Shown here: positions 17,127 through 24,375 of the stretch, piece by piece
Layout of the letters: the number at the start of each line of letters is the position of its first letter
Position numbering within the stretch: the stretch's first letter is position 1
Source: UBA5066 sp046331465
Lineage (GTDB): Bacteria; Acidobacteriota; Thermoanaerobaculia; UBA5066
DNA length: 64,000 bases
Assembly: GCA_046331465.1 (NCBI GenBank)
Contig: JAXLQV010000001.1
Location: 558,001 to 622,000 of the forward strand
Direction: 5' to 3'
The notes under the pieces: model-generated
Database searches by the model: none
What the model was told of the DNA's origin: nothing
What the model saw: the letters and a program-made list of their open reading frames with translations, nothing else
Program-made: the position numbers and the translations under genes

Positions 17127-18491
17127 CTACCCGCAGAAGCAGAAGCTGAAGATCTCGTCCCAGACCTCTCGAAAGGCCGCGGCGCCGAAGCCGGACCGGG
17201 AAGCGAGAAGGTCGTAGGACTGGTGCCTGCCGGACGTCCGCCGTGCGTGAGGAACGCGCGCGAAGTGACCGACGATGTCCATGTGGTCGGCGGCAACGAG
17301 AGTCACTCCGCCCGCGGGCGGGGACAGCATCGAGACGGTGTTCACGATCCCGTCGCTGTGGGACGAATCGATCCGGTCCCGAGGCATCCAGGAGCGGATG
17401 CGCGCCTCGTGAGCGGGGGACAGGAAGTGAAGGGTCCCGAGCTCGACGGCGTCCCTGGGCAAGCGGGCGGCGCCCGGCCGCCTTTCGCACGCCGCGTAAC
17501 ACGTGCAGAACGGCGCGTCCAGCCCATTGCGCCCCGTGCACGAGCGGAGGACTCGCGGGTCGAGGGGATCCCACGCCTCATCCGGAGGCGGGAGGCACGC
17601 GGGTCGCGGGCTGATGGTCGCGTAGGAAGCAGCTTCGATCCCGTGCCTCTCCCAGAGGTCCTTCTCCCGCCTCCGGTCGCTCTCGCCGAAGTGCGCCGGG
17701 CTCGAGGACGTGGAACGAGGCCTCCAGGTCAGGTCGTCGATCACGTCGAAATCGGTGCCGATGTGCCGAAGCCAGAGCGCGAGCTCGGCGGCCGCAGCCT
17801 GGGCGGCGGCCTTATCCGGGCGCGTCCTGAAGTGACGTGCCTGCGCCTCGTGAAGGGCATCCTCCACCGCGCACAGAAGGTCCGCCCTCAGGCGGCCCGA
17901 CAGAGCGCGGGCGGCGCGCTCTTCGAGGTCGCCCAGGCGGCGGGCCTGTGCGGCCCCGACCATGGCGCGCAAGGCGTCGACCACGACCTTGCGCCCCAGC
18001 ACGTGGCGCCGCACCCAGTCCGCGATGCGGGTGCCGCGATGGGGCACGGAGAGGAAGACGACGCGCTTGATGAGGCGGCTCACACGGGCCGCGTGGGGCA
18101 TCCCCCGCTGCGACAGCGCGTCGACGGCAAACCTGTGGGTCGGGGCCCGCAGCAGAGCCCAAACGAGCTTTCGGATGTCGAGGCCACCGGTCGAATGGCC
18201 GACCAGCGCGACCTCGTCATTCTCCTGGAACTCTCCCCGGGCGACGCGCTTGGCCAGGTAGGCAGACAGCCGCTCGGCGCGCGTCTCGACGGAGGCGGTG
18301 GGGAGGTTGTCGAAGTAGTGCAGGGTGAACCCGGCGTCCCGCCGCCCGGCGCGCTCCACGAATGCTTGGAAGCGGGACGTCACATTGGCGTAGTACTCGA
18401 TCTGTCCGAGCGCGTCGAAGCCGGCGAAGCCTGGGATGAGGATGGCGTGAGCGCGTTTCGCGGATCGGGTTGGCCTGGCGGATCGCTTCAT
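17127..18491 (-). CDS. Alpha/beta hydrolase, triacylglycerol-lipase-like
   Basis: 454 residues from the ATG at 18491, which has GGAGGAGCTC just upstream; an in-frame TTG at 18566 is less likely. Motifs: AHAILIPGFAGF (oxyanion loop, about residues 14-25), nucleophile elbow ALVGHSTGGLDIRKL (G-H-S-T-G), VVFLSVPHRGTRIADW, an acid candidate in SSHSDGIVNTVSML and a His candidate in ADHMDIVGHF. The order matches bacterial lipases. There is no signal peptide, so it is probably intracellular. The spacing to the membrane patatin (over 200 bases) leaves co-transcription open. It borders the integron cassette array, but its base composition matches the chromosome rather than the cassettes. Confidence 0.8.
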   Translation of the reverse strand: MKRSARPTRSAKRAHAILIPGFAGFDALGQIEYYANVTSRFQAFVERAGRRDAGFTLHYFDNLPTASVETRAERLSAYLAKRVARGEFQENDEVALVGHSTGGLDIRKLVWALLRAPTHRFAVDALSQRGMPHAARVSRLIKRVVFLSVPHRGTRIADWVRRHVLGRKVVVDALRAMVGAAQARRLGDLEERAARALSGRLRADLLCAVEDALHEAQARHFRTRPDKAAAQAAAAELALWLRHIGTDFDVIDDLTWRPRSTSSSPAHFGESDRRREKDLWERHGIEAASYATISPRPACLPPPDEAWDPLDPRVLRSCTGRNGLDAPFCTCYAACERRPGAARLPRDAVELGTLHFLSPAHEARIRSWMPRDRIDSSHSDGIVNTVSMLSPPAGGVTLVAADHMDIVGHFARVPHARRTSGRHQSYDLLASRSGFGAAAFREVWDEIFSFCFCG

Positions 18492-18526
18492 GAGCTCCTC
18501 CAGTTGCTGGGTCGGCAGGGTACGTT

Positions 18527-18647
18527 CTCCAACCACATCTCGCTCCAGACGATTGAACAGGCCCAAGACGTCAGAACGCGTGAGGTATCCGGGGGCTGGG
18601 CGCGCCCCTTTCCGCCTGACGTGAGGAGTCCAGATACCGGGTTAGGC
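18527..18647 (-). repeat. Terminal attC-like site, partly degenerate
   Basis: On the minus strand GCCTAAC (18641-18647) follows the stop of the cassette membrane protein by 7 bases, as expected for an R'' core. The far core is unclear: GTTGGAG at 18527-18533 fits GTTRRRY except for the last base. Pairing between the inner halves is weak. The right boundary of the array is therefore uncertain. Confidence 0.45.
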
Positions 18648-18654
18648 CCCGAGC

Positions 18655-19506
18655 CTAGAACTTGTAGATGGCATAGGCGAAAGGCGTAGGTGTCTGGCCG
18701 CTACGCTCCGCGAAGTACACCGTCTGCGAGAGAAAGGGGCGTGGAAGGACCTTGATCTTCGTTACCGCGAGAAGGGTCATGGGCGCCTGGACGGAAGACG
18801 ATGTACGGTTCTCGGCGACGTACTGCTTGAAGCGAGGCGCGATGACGACACTGTTGCGCAAGAACAGATCTAACGGGGAGGGTGTTATGTAGTCCTGACG
18901 TGTATCGACCTTCTCGAAGAAGCTGTAGAAGGCCACAGGGGCATGTCCGGGTGCGTCGAGGGCGTTCCTCAGCTCGCCGCGAGCGTCGGTGACATGATAG
19001 GTGTGCCACGCGCTAACGCGCACGGTCACGAATTTCGTTTCGCCCGTGCTGAACAGCTGCCGGGAGGCGAAGCCCCCGAATTGAGGTATGTGCGCGAACT
19101 GCTGAACGAAAGCGTCGAGGTTCGAGTAGATCGCTGCTTGGTCCTTCCATTGCGCGGGATCGCAGCCCGCCCGGCGCAACTCGTCAACCGTGAAGACCTT
19201 CAGGGCGTCGTCGAGGCCAGCTTGATCGTAGAAGACCTCCATCTTCAGCTCCTTCGGAAAGAACGTGCTGTAGTCGCGGAAGACGGAGAACAAGATGAAG
19301 TATGCCGCTAAGCCCCCCATGAGTGATCGGCGCGCAAGGAACGAGCGCACCCGGAAGGGGACTTTGACGAAGGGAATCGTGAGGTGTATCTCGGCGAGAG
19401 GAGAGTCTGGTTCGGGTCGTTTAAGAAACAGGAAGAAAACCGTCATGAGGACGGCCAGTGTCGGAGGCCAGTAGAGATTGAAGATCACGAAGAGAGACTC
19501 TGGCAT
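18655..19506 (-). CDS. Cassette-encoded membrane protein of unknown function
   Basis: 283 residues from an ATG. Two hydrophobic segments lie in the first 90 residues (LYWPPTLAVLMTVFFLFL and SLMGGLAAYFILFSV), followed by a soluble region of about 190 residues containing KMEVFYDQAGLDDALKVFTV and FASRQLFSTGETKFVTVRVS. No conserved domain was recognised. The gene is the last clear cassette of the array: it starts 38 bases after the attC at 19544-19601 and is followed by another core site. Base composition is lower in GC than in flanking chromosomal genes, consistent with acquisition. The topology suggests an inner-membrane protein with a large soluble domain. Confidence 0.65.
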   Translation of the reverse strand: MPESLFVIFNLYWPPTLAVLMTVFFLFLKRPEPDSPLAEIHLTIPFVKVPFRVRSFLARRSLMGGLAAYFILFSVFRDYSTFFPKELKMEVFYDQAGLDDALKVFTVDELRRAGCDPAQWKDQAAIYSNLDAFVQQFAHIPQFGGFASRQLFSTGETKFVTVRVSAWHTYHVTDARGELRNALDAPGHAPVAFYSFFEKVDTRQDYITPSPLDLFLRNSVVIAPRFKQYVAENRTSSSVQAPMTLLAVTKIKVLPRPFLSQTVYFAERSGQTPTPFAYAIYKF

Positions 19507-19543
19507 CTGGCCGTCCTCAGCTTTGTCGAAGATCGATGGAGGG

Positions 19544-19601
19544 GCCTAACGTCTGGCGTCAGTGGCGAGCGTTGCGGGTCGACCGGACCCCGGGGTTAGG
19601 C
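19544..19601 (-). repeat. Integron attC site (58 bp)
   Basis: Minus strand reads R'' GCCTAAC (19595-19601) to R' GTTAGGC (19544-19550). Inner arms GTCCGGTCGAC and a near-complement of GACGCCAGAC pair imperfectly, as in attC hairpins. It separates the 19660-20130 and 18655-19506 cassettes. Confidence 0.75.
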
Positions 19602-19659
19602 AACGGGGCGTTTGACGGACGCGGTGTGGAAGGCTTCGGGCGACCTGGGTGCTGCTGGC

Positions 19660-20130
19660 CTATGGAAGACGACCGGCCAACCCAAGGACGGTGCCGAGCG
19701 AGAGCGCCCAGGTGAGGCTGCGGAGGTACCAGACGTAGCGCTGTGGAAGCCAGACCTTGGTCGGGACATAGATAGTCTCGTTGGACAGGTACGCGTCCTT
19801 CTGCGTAAGGTACAGAGCCTCTTGAAGCCTGAGCAGATCGCGCCCGCAGGCCTCGATCGCGAAGCGAGCGACATGCGTGAGCAAGGTGTACGACAGAGCG
19901 AGCACGACGACGCCGCCGACTGCGAGACGTACTATGGGAAGCGCTTGAGTAGCCTCGAGCCCGAAGGCCCCGAGCGCAAGGATGCCTCCTGTAAACCAGA
20001 ACGAAGCCGTGAATAGGTGGCCCTGCCACGTAGCGATTTCCTCACGGTTCTTCGCGAGAAGTGTCAGAAGGACGCCGACTTTCTGCGACGAGTCGAGGGT
20101 TAGCTGCGGAGAACGATGGTCTGAAGGCAT
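19660..20130 (-). CDS. Cassette-encoded small membrane protein
   Basis: 156 residues from the ATG at 20130 with AGGAGG upstream; an in-frame TTG further upstream has no such support. Two hydrophobic segments (FTASFWFTGGILALGAFGL and LPIVRLAVGGVVVLALSYTLLTHV) are flanked by charged helices; a third weak one ends the protein (SLTWALSLGTVLGLAGRLP). No family was recognised. The start is 43 bases from the attC core at 20174. Unusually, 58 bases separate its stop from the next attC core, whereas the neighbouring cassette gene ends inside its core. Another minus-strand frame stays open to that core, so a past frameshift near the 3' end is possible. Confidence 0.6.
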   Translation of the reverse strand: MPSDHRSPQLTLDSSQKVGVLLTLLAKNREEIATWQGHLFTASFWFTGGILALGAFGLEATQALPIVRLAVGGVVVLALSYTLLTHVARFAIEACGRDLLRLQEALYLTQKDAYLSNETIYVPTKVWLPQRYVWYLRSLTWALSLGTVLGLAGRLP

Positions 20131-20173
20131 GGCTTCGCCTCCTGTTTGCAACACTGAAAGTCACGGGAGCACG

Positions 20174-20239
20174 GCCTAACCGCAGCGCCAGCGGCGAGCA
20201 GCGCGAAGCGCCGCGAGTCCGCTGCACGCCGTGTTAGAC
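20174..20239 (-). repeat. Integron attC site (66 bp)
   Basis: Minus strand reads R'' GTCTAAC (20233-20239) to R' GTTAGGC (20174-20180). Arms GCGTGCAGCGG and CCGCTGGCGC pair with one unpaired G in the left arm, the extrahelical base typical of attC. The stop codon of the upstream ATPase gene (TAA) lies inside the R'' core. Confidence 0.88.
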
Positions 20240-21538
20240 GCCGTTACGCTTCATCATGGCTGAGACGGCCGCCTCCAGGACCTTCAGGGCGCGGCCGATG
20301 TCTTCCTGCGAGACGAGGGGCATCGAAAGCGTCGTGACGTCGGAGAGGGCGGCGATCGTAAACACGCGAAATAGGGGGTCAGAGAACGAGTACCGAAGAG
20401 ACACCTCGTCGTAGCGAACGATCTCGCCGCGGTCCTTCGTCTGTAGCTCTCGGAGATACTGCGTGAGGTTGCCTGCTGGGAAGTCAGGTGCATCACCTCG
20501 AATGCGCCCGAGAAGTTCGTGGTGCTGCGCGCCGTCCTCTCCGTAGTTCGCGAGGGCCTTGAGGATGAGTCGACAGTTATCGAACTGTCCCTTTCGCTTC
20601 CGACGAATCGCGCGTTCAAAGGCCGTCTTTAGTGAAGCCGATTCCCCTTGTACATACATTTCCAGCGCGCGCGTGAGGTGCGACTCATCGAGGTCTATGA
20701 CCTGCGGAACGGGCGCCTCGACCCCAGCCGCGCGACACAAGTTCAGGCTTAGTTGGTGGCAGATGGCAGCCAAGCCGGACGAATAGTGGGATATCGCGCC
20801 CTTGAGACGATAGGGTATCGACACGTTCAGGAGACGCTCGCCCTTGAAGAGGATCTCTTCGAGCTCCAGGCGGCTCATGAGAGGGATCTTGATTTCCGCA
20901 ATACGCCGGCGCATTTCTGGGTCTGCTTCGAGCACCTTAGCGGGTGTGTCGACGGCGCCGATTGCGACGAGCTTCAGATCAGGAAAGGTGCTGCCGAGAT
21001 CGACGAAGACCTTCATTGCCTGAGCCAGTTTCTGACGCTCTGGGGTCGGGACCTTGTGGAAGTCGTCGAGTATCCAGGCCGTCTTTGATGAGCCGAGATA
21101 GCGGGCAAGGTTCTGAGGAGTCAACTGAAGCGGGAGCGCCCGCTGCTGTTTCTCGGTGTGCTCTGAGCTCGAGGCTGAGCCGAGCTGGCTCTTGATCGCT
21201 AGGACCTCGGCGGAGAGGCCATAGGTGAGCTGGTCGGAGACCTTGTCGGTCGCTTCGACTGTGAAGTAGGGACACAGCTGGTCGAAGGCGTCAAGCAATA
21301 GGGACTCGAATGAACTTGTGACGGTACAGTGAGAGATGATGTGCCGCTCGTAGAGCTGACATAGCTTATTGACGAGAAGCGTCGTCTTCCCGCATCCACT
21401 GTGGCCGTAGACGATCAGCTGCTTCCCCGGTGTTCTGAGGGCGTCGACGACCTGCTCGTTCACAGCCTGGCGCTCCACGAAGGTGGCCCTGGCCGGGGTC
21501 GACGGAGTGAAGACGTCGGTGACGCGAATGTCGTTCAT
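20234..21538 (-). CDS. Cassette-encoded P-loop (AAA/STAND-like) ATPase
   Basis: 434 residues. Walker A is GHSGCGKT (residues 45-52), Walker B is WILDDF (about 155-160), and KLVAIGAVDTPAK (about 190) is a sensor-1-type strand. The order and size fit an AAA+/STAND ATPase of the Orc/Cdc6-like kind. The C-terminal 180 residues are helical (RKRKGQFDNCRLILKAL) and end with winged-helix-like YLRELQTKDRGEIVRYD and YSFSDPLFRVFTI. This layout, an ATPase followed by a winged-helix-like region, is common in uncharacterised ATPases that control DNA- or RNA-acting effectors. No effector domain is fused. It is flanked by two attC sites and follows the HEPN cassette. A defence role is inference. Confidence 0.75.
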   Translation of the reverse strand: MNDIRVTDVFTPSTPARATFVERQAVNEQVVDALRTPGKQLIVYGHSGCGKTTLLVNKLCQLYERHIISHCTVTSSFESLLLDAFDQLCPYFTVEATDKVSDQLTYGLSAEVLAIKSQLGSASSSEHTEKQQRALPLQLTPQNLARYLGSSKTAWILDDFHKVPTPERQKLAQAMKVFVDLGSTFPDLKLVAIGAVDTPAKVLEADPEMRRRIAEIKIPLMSRLELEEILFKGERLLNVSIPYRLKGAISHYSSGLAAICHQLSLNLCRAAGVEAPVPQVIDLDESHLTRALEMYVQGESASLKTAFERAIRRKRKGQFDNCRLILKALANYGEDGAQHHELLGRIRGDAPDFPAGNLTQYLRELQTKDRGEIVRYDEVSLRYSFSDPLFRVFTIAALSDVTTLSMPLVSQEDIGRALKVLEAAVSAMMKRNGV

Positions 21539-21572
21539 CGTTTCGGCCTCATTGTGATGCGGGATTGCCAGC

Positions 21573-21638
21573 GTCTCACCGCAGCGTCAGCGGCGAGCGA
21601 GCGAAGCGAAGCGAAGTCCGCTGCACGCCGGGTTAGAC
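21573..21638 (-). repeat. Integron attC site (66 bp) with a variant R' core
   Basis: Minus strand reads R'' GTCTAAC (21632-21638) to R' GTGAGAC (21573-21579). The outer core departs from GTTRRRY at one base. Arms GCGTGCAGCGG and CCGCTGACGC pair with one unpaired G in the left arm. It is closely similar to the site at 20174-20239; the variable centre is a run of CTTCG-type repeats. Confidence 0.85.
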
Positions 21639-21642
21639 GCCA

Positions 21643-22371
21643 CTAGCTGTTGATGAAGCGCTCGATGCACGGCTCGCAGTACCCGAGTTCGTCGATCTCA
21701 ATGGCCGGCAGATGCTCGGCACAGTGCTCGCACCGCCCGAGGAGGACCTCCTCCTCGCAGAAGTAGCAGCGCCCCTCCTCCTCCGCGAGGCTTACGAGAG
21801 TGGTTTCACCACACATGGGACAACGGAGAACGGAGAGGCCCGATGCTTTCGCGTCTGCCTTGGCCTTGTCTCGCAGTTCCGTGTAGGAGAGGACCGCTCG
21901 GAGAGCCTTGCGATAGTCCTCCGGGTCCTCGATTAGCGCCTCAAGCGAGAGACCGAGAGTGGGAAGGAACTCGTAGACGACCTTTAACCCCTGAGCCACT
22001 GCGGTCTCGTGGTCGTCAGAGTTATCGAACCGGAAATGCTCGATGTGGTTCCGCTTCTTCTGGAGTTCAAGCAGAGACTTGACATGGTCCTCTGACAGTG
22101 GCGTTCCGAGGTTTGACAGCCTGACGATGATCTCCTTTAGCCCCACAGTCTGAGAGTCAGGCGCGACCCTGTTGTCGAGTGACCTATAGATGAGGAGGGG
22201 ATGCGATTGTGAGAGCCGCGCCTTTAGAAACAGCTCGATGCTGTGGTAGATGGTGAGCACGGCGTGCTTGATTGCGGTAGGAGCCTCGTCCTTGATTAGG
22301 TAGTACCCGACGCCCCGACAGAGGGAGTCAGTGGCATTCCCGATGAGGTCGGCCGTGGTGGGATGTGTCAC
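21643..22371 (-). CDS. Cassette-encoded HEPN-like protein with C-terminal zinc ribbons
   Basis: 242 residues from a GTG with AGGAGA upstream. The N-terminal 170 residues are helical. Helix TAIKHAVLTIYHSIELFLKA and the later KKRNHIEHFRF, where R107-x4-H112 matches the R-x4-6-H signature of HEPN ribonucleases, point to a HEPN fold. The C-terminus (about 180-235) holds four cysteine pairs, CPMC, CYFC, CEHC and CEPC, enough for two zinc ribbons. HEPN proteins with this motif are often RNA-cleaving toxins or defence effectors; zinc ribbons could bind nucleic acid. The gene is the first cassette of the array. No antitoxin was recognised, although the ATPase in the next cassette is a candidate partner. 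Confidence 0.7.
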   Translation of the reverse strand: MTHPTTADLIGNATDSLCRGVGYYLIKDEAPTAIKHAVLTIYHSIELFLKARLSQSHPLLIYRSLDNRVAPDSQTVGLKEIIVRLSNLGTPLSEDHVKSLLELQKKRNHIEHFRFDNSDDHETAVAQGLKVVYEFLPTLGLSLEALIEDPEDYRKALRAVLSYTELRDKAKADAKASGLSVLRCPMCGETTLVSLAEEEGRCYFCEEEVLLGRCEHCAEHLPAIEIDELGYCEPCIERFINS

Positions 22372-22386
22372 GTTGTCTCCTGTGGC

Positions 22387-22444
22387 GTCTAACCGTCAAT
22401 TAGACGGCTCGCGCGTGCCAGCATGGCACCGGATCGCCGTCTAA
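22387..22444 (-). repeat. Leading edge of the cassette array: R' core and a strong hairpin
   Basis: Minus strand GTTAGAC (22387-22393) is a consensus R' core 15 bases before the first cassette gene. Beside it is a nested inverted repeat: TTAGACGGC / GCCGTCTAA (22400-22408 and 22436-22444) enclosing GTGCCA-GCA-TGGCAC (22415-22429). It does not have the layout of a normal attC and no integrase gene follows. It may be a remodelled recombination site. Confidence 0.55.
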
Positions 22445-22709
22445 GAATCTCGTCGTCTTCACCACGATAGACCGCTCCGAGAGCAGTCTAATCCGACAAC
22501 CCCGGAAGGAACCCCACCAGGCCACTGCGGAAGGCGCCGTGTAAGACGTTCTCGCGGACGACTGGAAAAGCAGCGCTGTCGAGAACAGGTCGCGGCCGAG
22601 CCGGCGGCGCGGGGCCGAGGAGACGGTGGCCTTCGTGACGCGTCCCCATGCAATTCAGGCCGCGTGGTTCCGTGTGGACCGGGGTCGCCGCCGAGAGACG
22701 GAAGACGTC
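22445..22709. other. Non-coding stretch upstream of the cassette array
   Basis: About 265 bases without a supported gene between the array and a small minus-strand ORF. No integrase remnant or full attC was seen. A single GTCTAAT-like core occurs near 22484 without a partner. Confidence 0.4.
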
Positions 22710-22934
22710 CTATCGATCGGGCAGCTCGACCGTCCGCGCGACCCATCGGCCTCCTTCGAGCCAGCGAACGACGACGCGGAGGACCGGGCCTGTGGACCGG
22801 TCGAGGCGTGTCACGGAGGCGATGTCGATGCCGTCGTCGCCGTCGGTCCCGTCGGAGGCGGGGCGGTTCCCGTCTACCGCGAGAGAGAGGAGCGCGGGAA
22901 CGGAGCGGGTCGAAGTCACGGGGCGGTCCGCCAC
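22710..22934 (-). CDS. Small ORF downstream of the soluble patatin
   Basis: 74 residues from a GTG that overlaps the patatin stop by 19 bases. The sequence is plausible as protein (LRVVVRWLEGGRWVARTVEL) but no family was recognised. It could be a short partner gene or an out-of-frame extension of the patatin. Confidence is limited by its size and lack of homology. Confidence 0.3.
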   Translation of the reverse strand: MADRPVTSTRSVPALLSLAVDGNRPASDGTDGDDGIDIASVTRLDRSTGPVLRVVVRWLEGGRWVARTVELPDR

Positions 22935-24163
22935 CAGGGCCGCCGCCTTCGGCTCCCTGCGAACGCGATCCTCACCCGCCTCTCGATGTCGGGGTCGGCG
23001 GGGGTCCAGCCCGGGCTGGGGAGCTGGAGACCGGGGAGCAGGCGGGGGAGGAGTTGGGACGCGTGGGTGCGGAGGGCGGCGTCGGCGGTCAGGTAGCCGT
23101 GGTTGAGGAGAACGGCGGCCTCGGCGTCGGTGACCGGATCGAGGCTTGCGCGCATCGTGCAGAGGACGTCGCGGGCGAGGCCCTTCGAGTAGCCGAACGC
23201 GCTGCGATAGCTCGAGGGAGCGCTGGAGAGGCTCCAGAAGGTGCCGGAGATCTGGCCGCCGACGAAACCCGAGACGAGGCGTCGCCGGCGAATCTCCTGC
23301 CCGTCGCTGTCGACGGCGGAGAGGAGCGAGGCGGGGCGCGGCAGGAACCGTCTCTTCCGTCCGGCCTTCGGATACGCGCCCGCCTCGGAAACGAGGACGG
23401 TGTCGTGGGTCTTCCAGACGGGGTCGAGGCCGAGGTGCGCGTGGCTCGCGCCGTCGCCGAGGGCGAGCTGTCGGATGGCCGTGTCGCGGGCCGGGCCGGG
23501 CGGCTCCGCGCCGGCCGAGAGGAGGGCGGGGTCCAGCGGCGCCGGGAGGGGCCCGATGGAGCGCGGAAAGCAGGACGAGGCCGCGACGGCGCGCGCGAGG
23601 GTGGCGCCGTCGGGAGGAGCCGCCCAGCCGAGCTGGCTGTCACCCATCCTCTCGCGCTCGAAGAACCAGGGAACGCTCCGGAGGAAGTCGGTGGCGCAGA
23701 AGACGAACCGGGGGTGCGGCGGAAGGTTGCGGAGCTTCAGCGGCGTCAGGACCTCCTCGTATCGCTTCGCGAGGGCCTCGACGCGCGCGTGGGGCCGGAA
23801 CGGGTTCCGGGCGAGGAGCTGAAGAATGCGAAACCCTCGCCGGAGGTCCTCGCGCGTGAGAGAGAGAAGAGGGACCTCCACGAACGCGTCCCACGCCTCG
23901 GGAGTGAAGGCGGCCTTCTTCGTCGGGTCCTTCGCGATCAGGGTGGCGAGGTGGGCGGCGAGGATGGTGCCGCCGGAGGTCGCCGAGAAGGTGTCGATCT
24001 TCGCGAGGATCCCCAGCTCGTTCAGGCGGCGGAGGGCTCCGAGGTGGAAGAGGAGCGCCCGAAATCCTCCGCCCGAAAGGCACAGGGCGAGGCCCCTGGC
24101 GGGCACCGCGGACGGAGGGGCCTCCGGGTCCAGCGCCGGACGGGCGGCCGGGGACGTGCTCAT
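22916..24163 (-). CDS. Patatin-like phospholipase (soluble)
   Basis: 415 residues from the ATG at 24163. Patatin elements in order: LALCLSGGGFRALLFHLGAL (oxyanion GGGxR), TFSATSGGTILAAHL (nucleophile in a G-x-S-x-G-like turn, about residue 70) and LALGDGASHAHLGL, in which DG-A replaces the usual catalytic DG-G/A. No signal peptide or membrane segment is evident, in contrast with the membrane patatin at 13553. It is probably a cytosolic lipid acyl hydrolase. It lies just outside the integron array and has chromosome-like composition. The wide gap to the MFS exporter suggests its own promoter. Confidence 0.85.
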   Translation of the reverse strand: MSTSPAARPALDPEAPPSAVPARGLALCLSGGGFRALLFHLGALRRLNELGILAKIDTFSATSGGTILAAHLATLIAKDPTKKAAFTPEAWDAFVEVPLLSLTREDLRRGFRILQLLARNPFRPHARVEALAKRYEEVLTPLKLRNLPPHPRFVFCATDFLRSVPWFFERERMGDSQLGWAAPPDGATLARAVAASSCFPRSIGPLPAPLDPALLSAGAEPPGPARDTAIRQLALGDGASHAHLGLDPVWKTHDTVLVSEAGAYPKAGRKRRFLPRPASLLSAVDSDGQEIRRRRLVSGFVGGQISGTFWSLSSAPSSYRSAFGYSKGLARDVLCTMRASLDPVTDAEAAVLLNHGYLTADAALRTHASQLLPRLLPGLQLPSPGWTPADPDIERRVRIAFAGSRRRRPWWRTAP

Positions 24164-24375
24164 AACACTATTGAAATGAATGATTTCCGAGTCTCGATCC
24201 GATGAGGTGCCGACGCTCCGCGCCCTTCGGTGGCGGCGGCCGAAAGGAGCTCGACATGCCTTGCCGGGGAAGACCGGGCGACGTGCCGCACGAGAACGGA
24301 ACGGTCCTTTGACCAAGCTCCGCGAGTGGCCCGGATTCACAACAGGGGGAGTGGAGAAAAGTGCCCGGTCCGCAG

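Larger units (their letters stand above)
18527..22393 (-). mobile_element. Integron gene-cassette array lacking an integrase (CALIN-type)
   Basis: Four genes, all on the minus strand and visibly AT-richer than their surroundings, each have little or no promoter space and an attC-like recombination site after the stop. Sites: 21573-21638 and 20174-20239 (strong), 19544-19601 (good) and 18641-18647 with an uncertain partner. The left core GTTAGAC before the first gene is at 22387-22393. In integrons, promoterless cassettes in one orientation separated by attC sites with RYYYAAC/GTTRRRY ends are diagnostic. No intI-like tyrosine recombinase occurs in this window, so the array is either orphaned or far from its platform. 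Confidence 0.85.

Noticed and set aside
17127..18491. Lipase gene as a fifth integron cassette
   Set aside because: No attC-like site follows its stop and its composition matches the chromosome rather than the cassettes.
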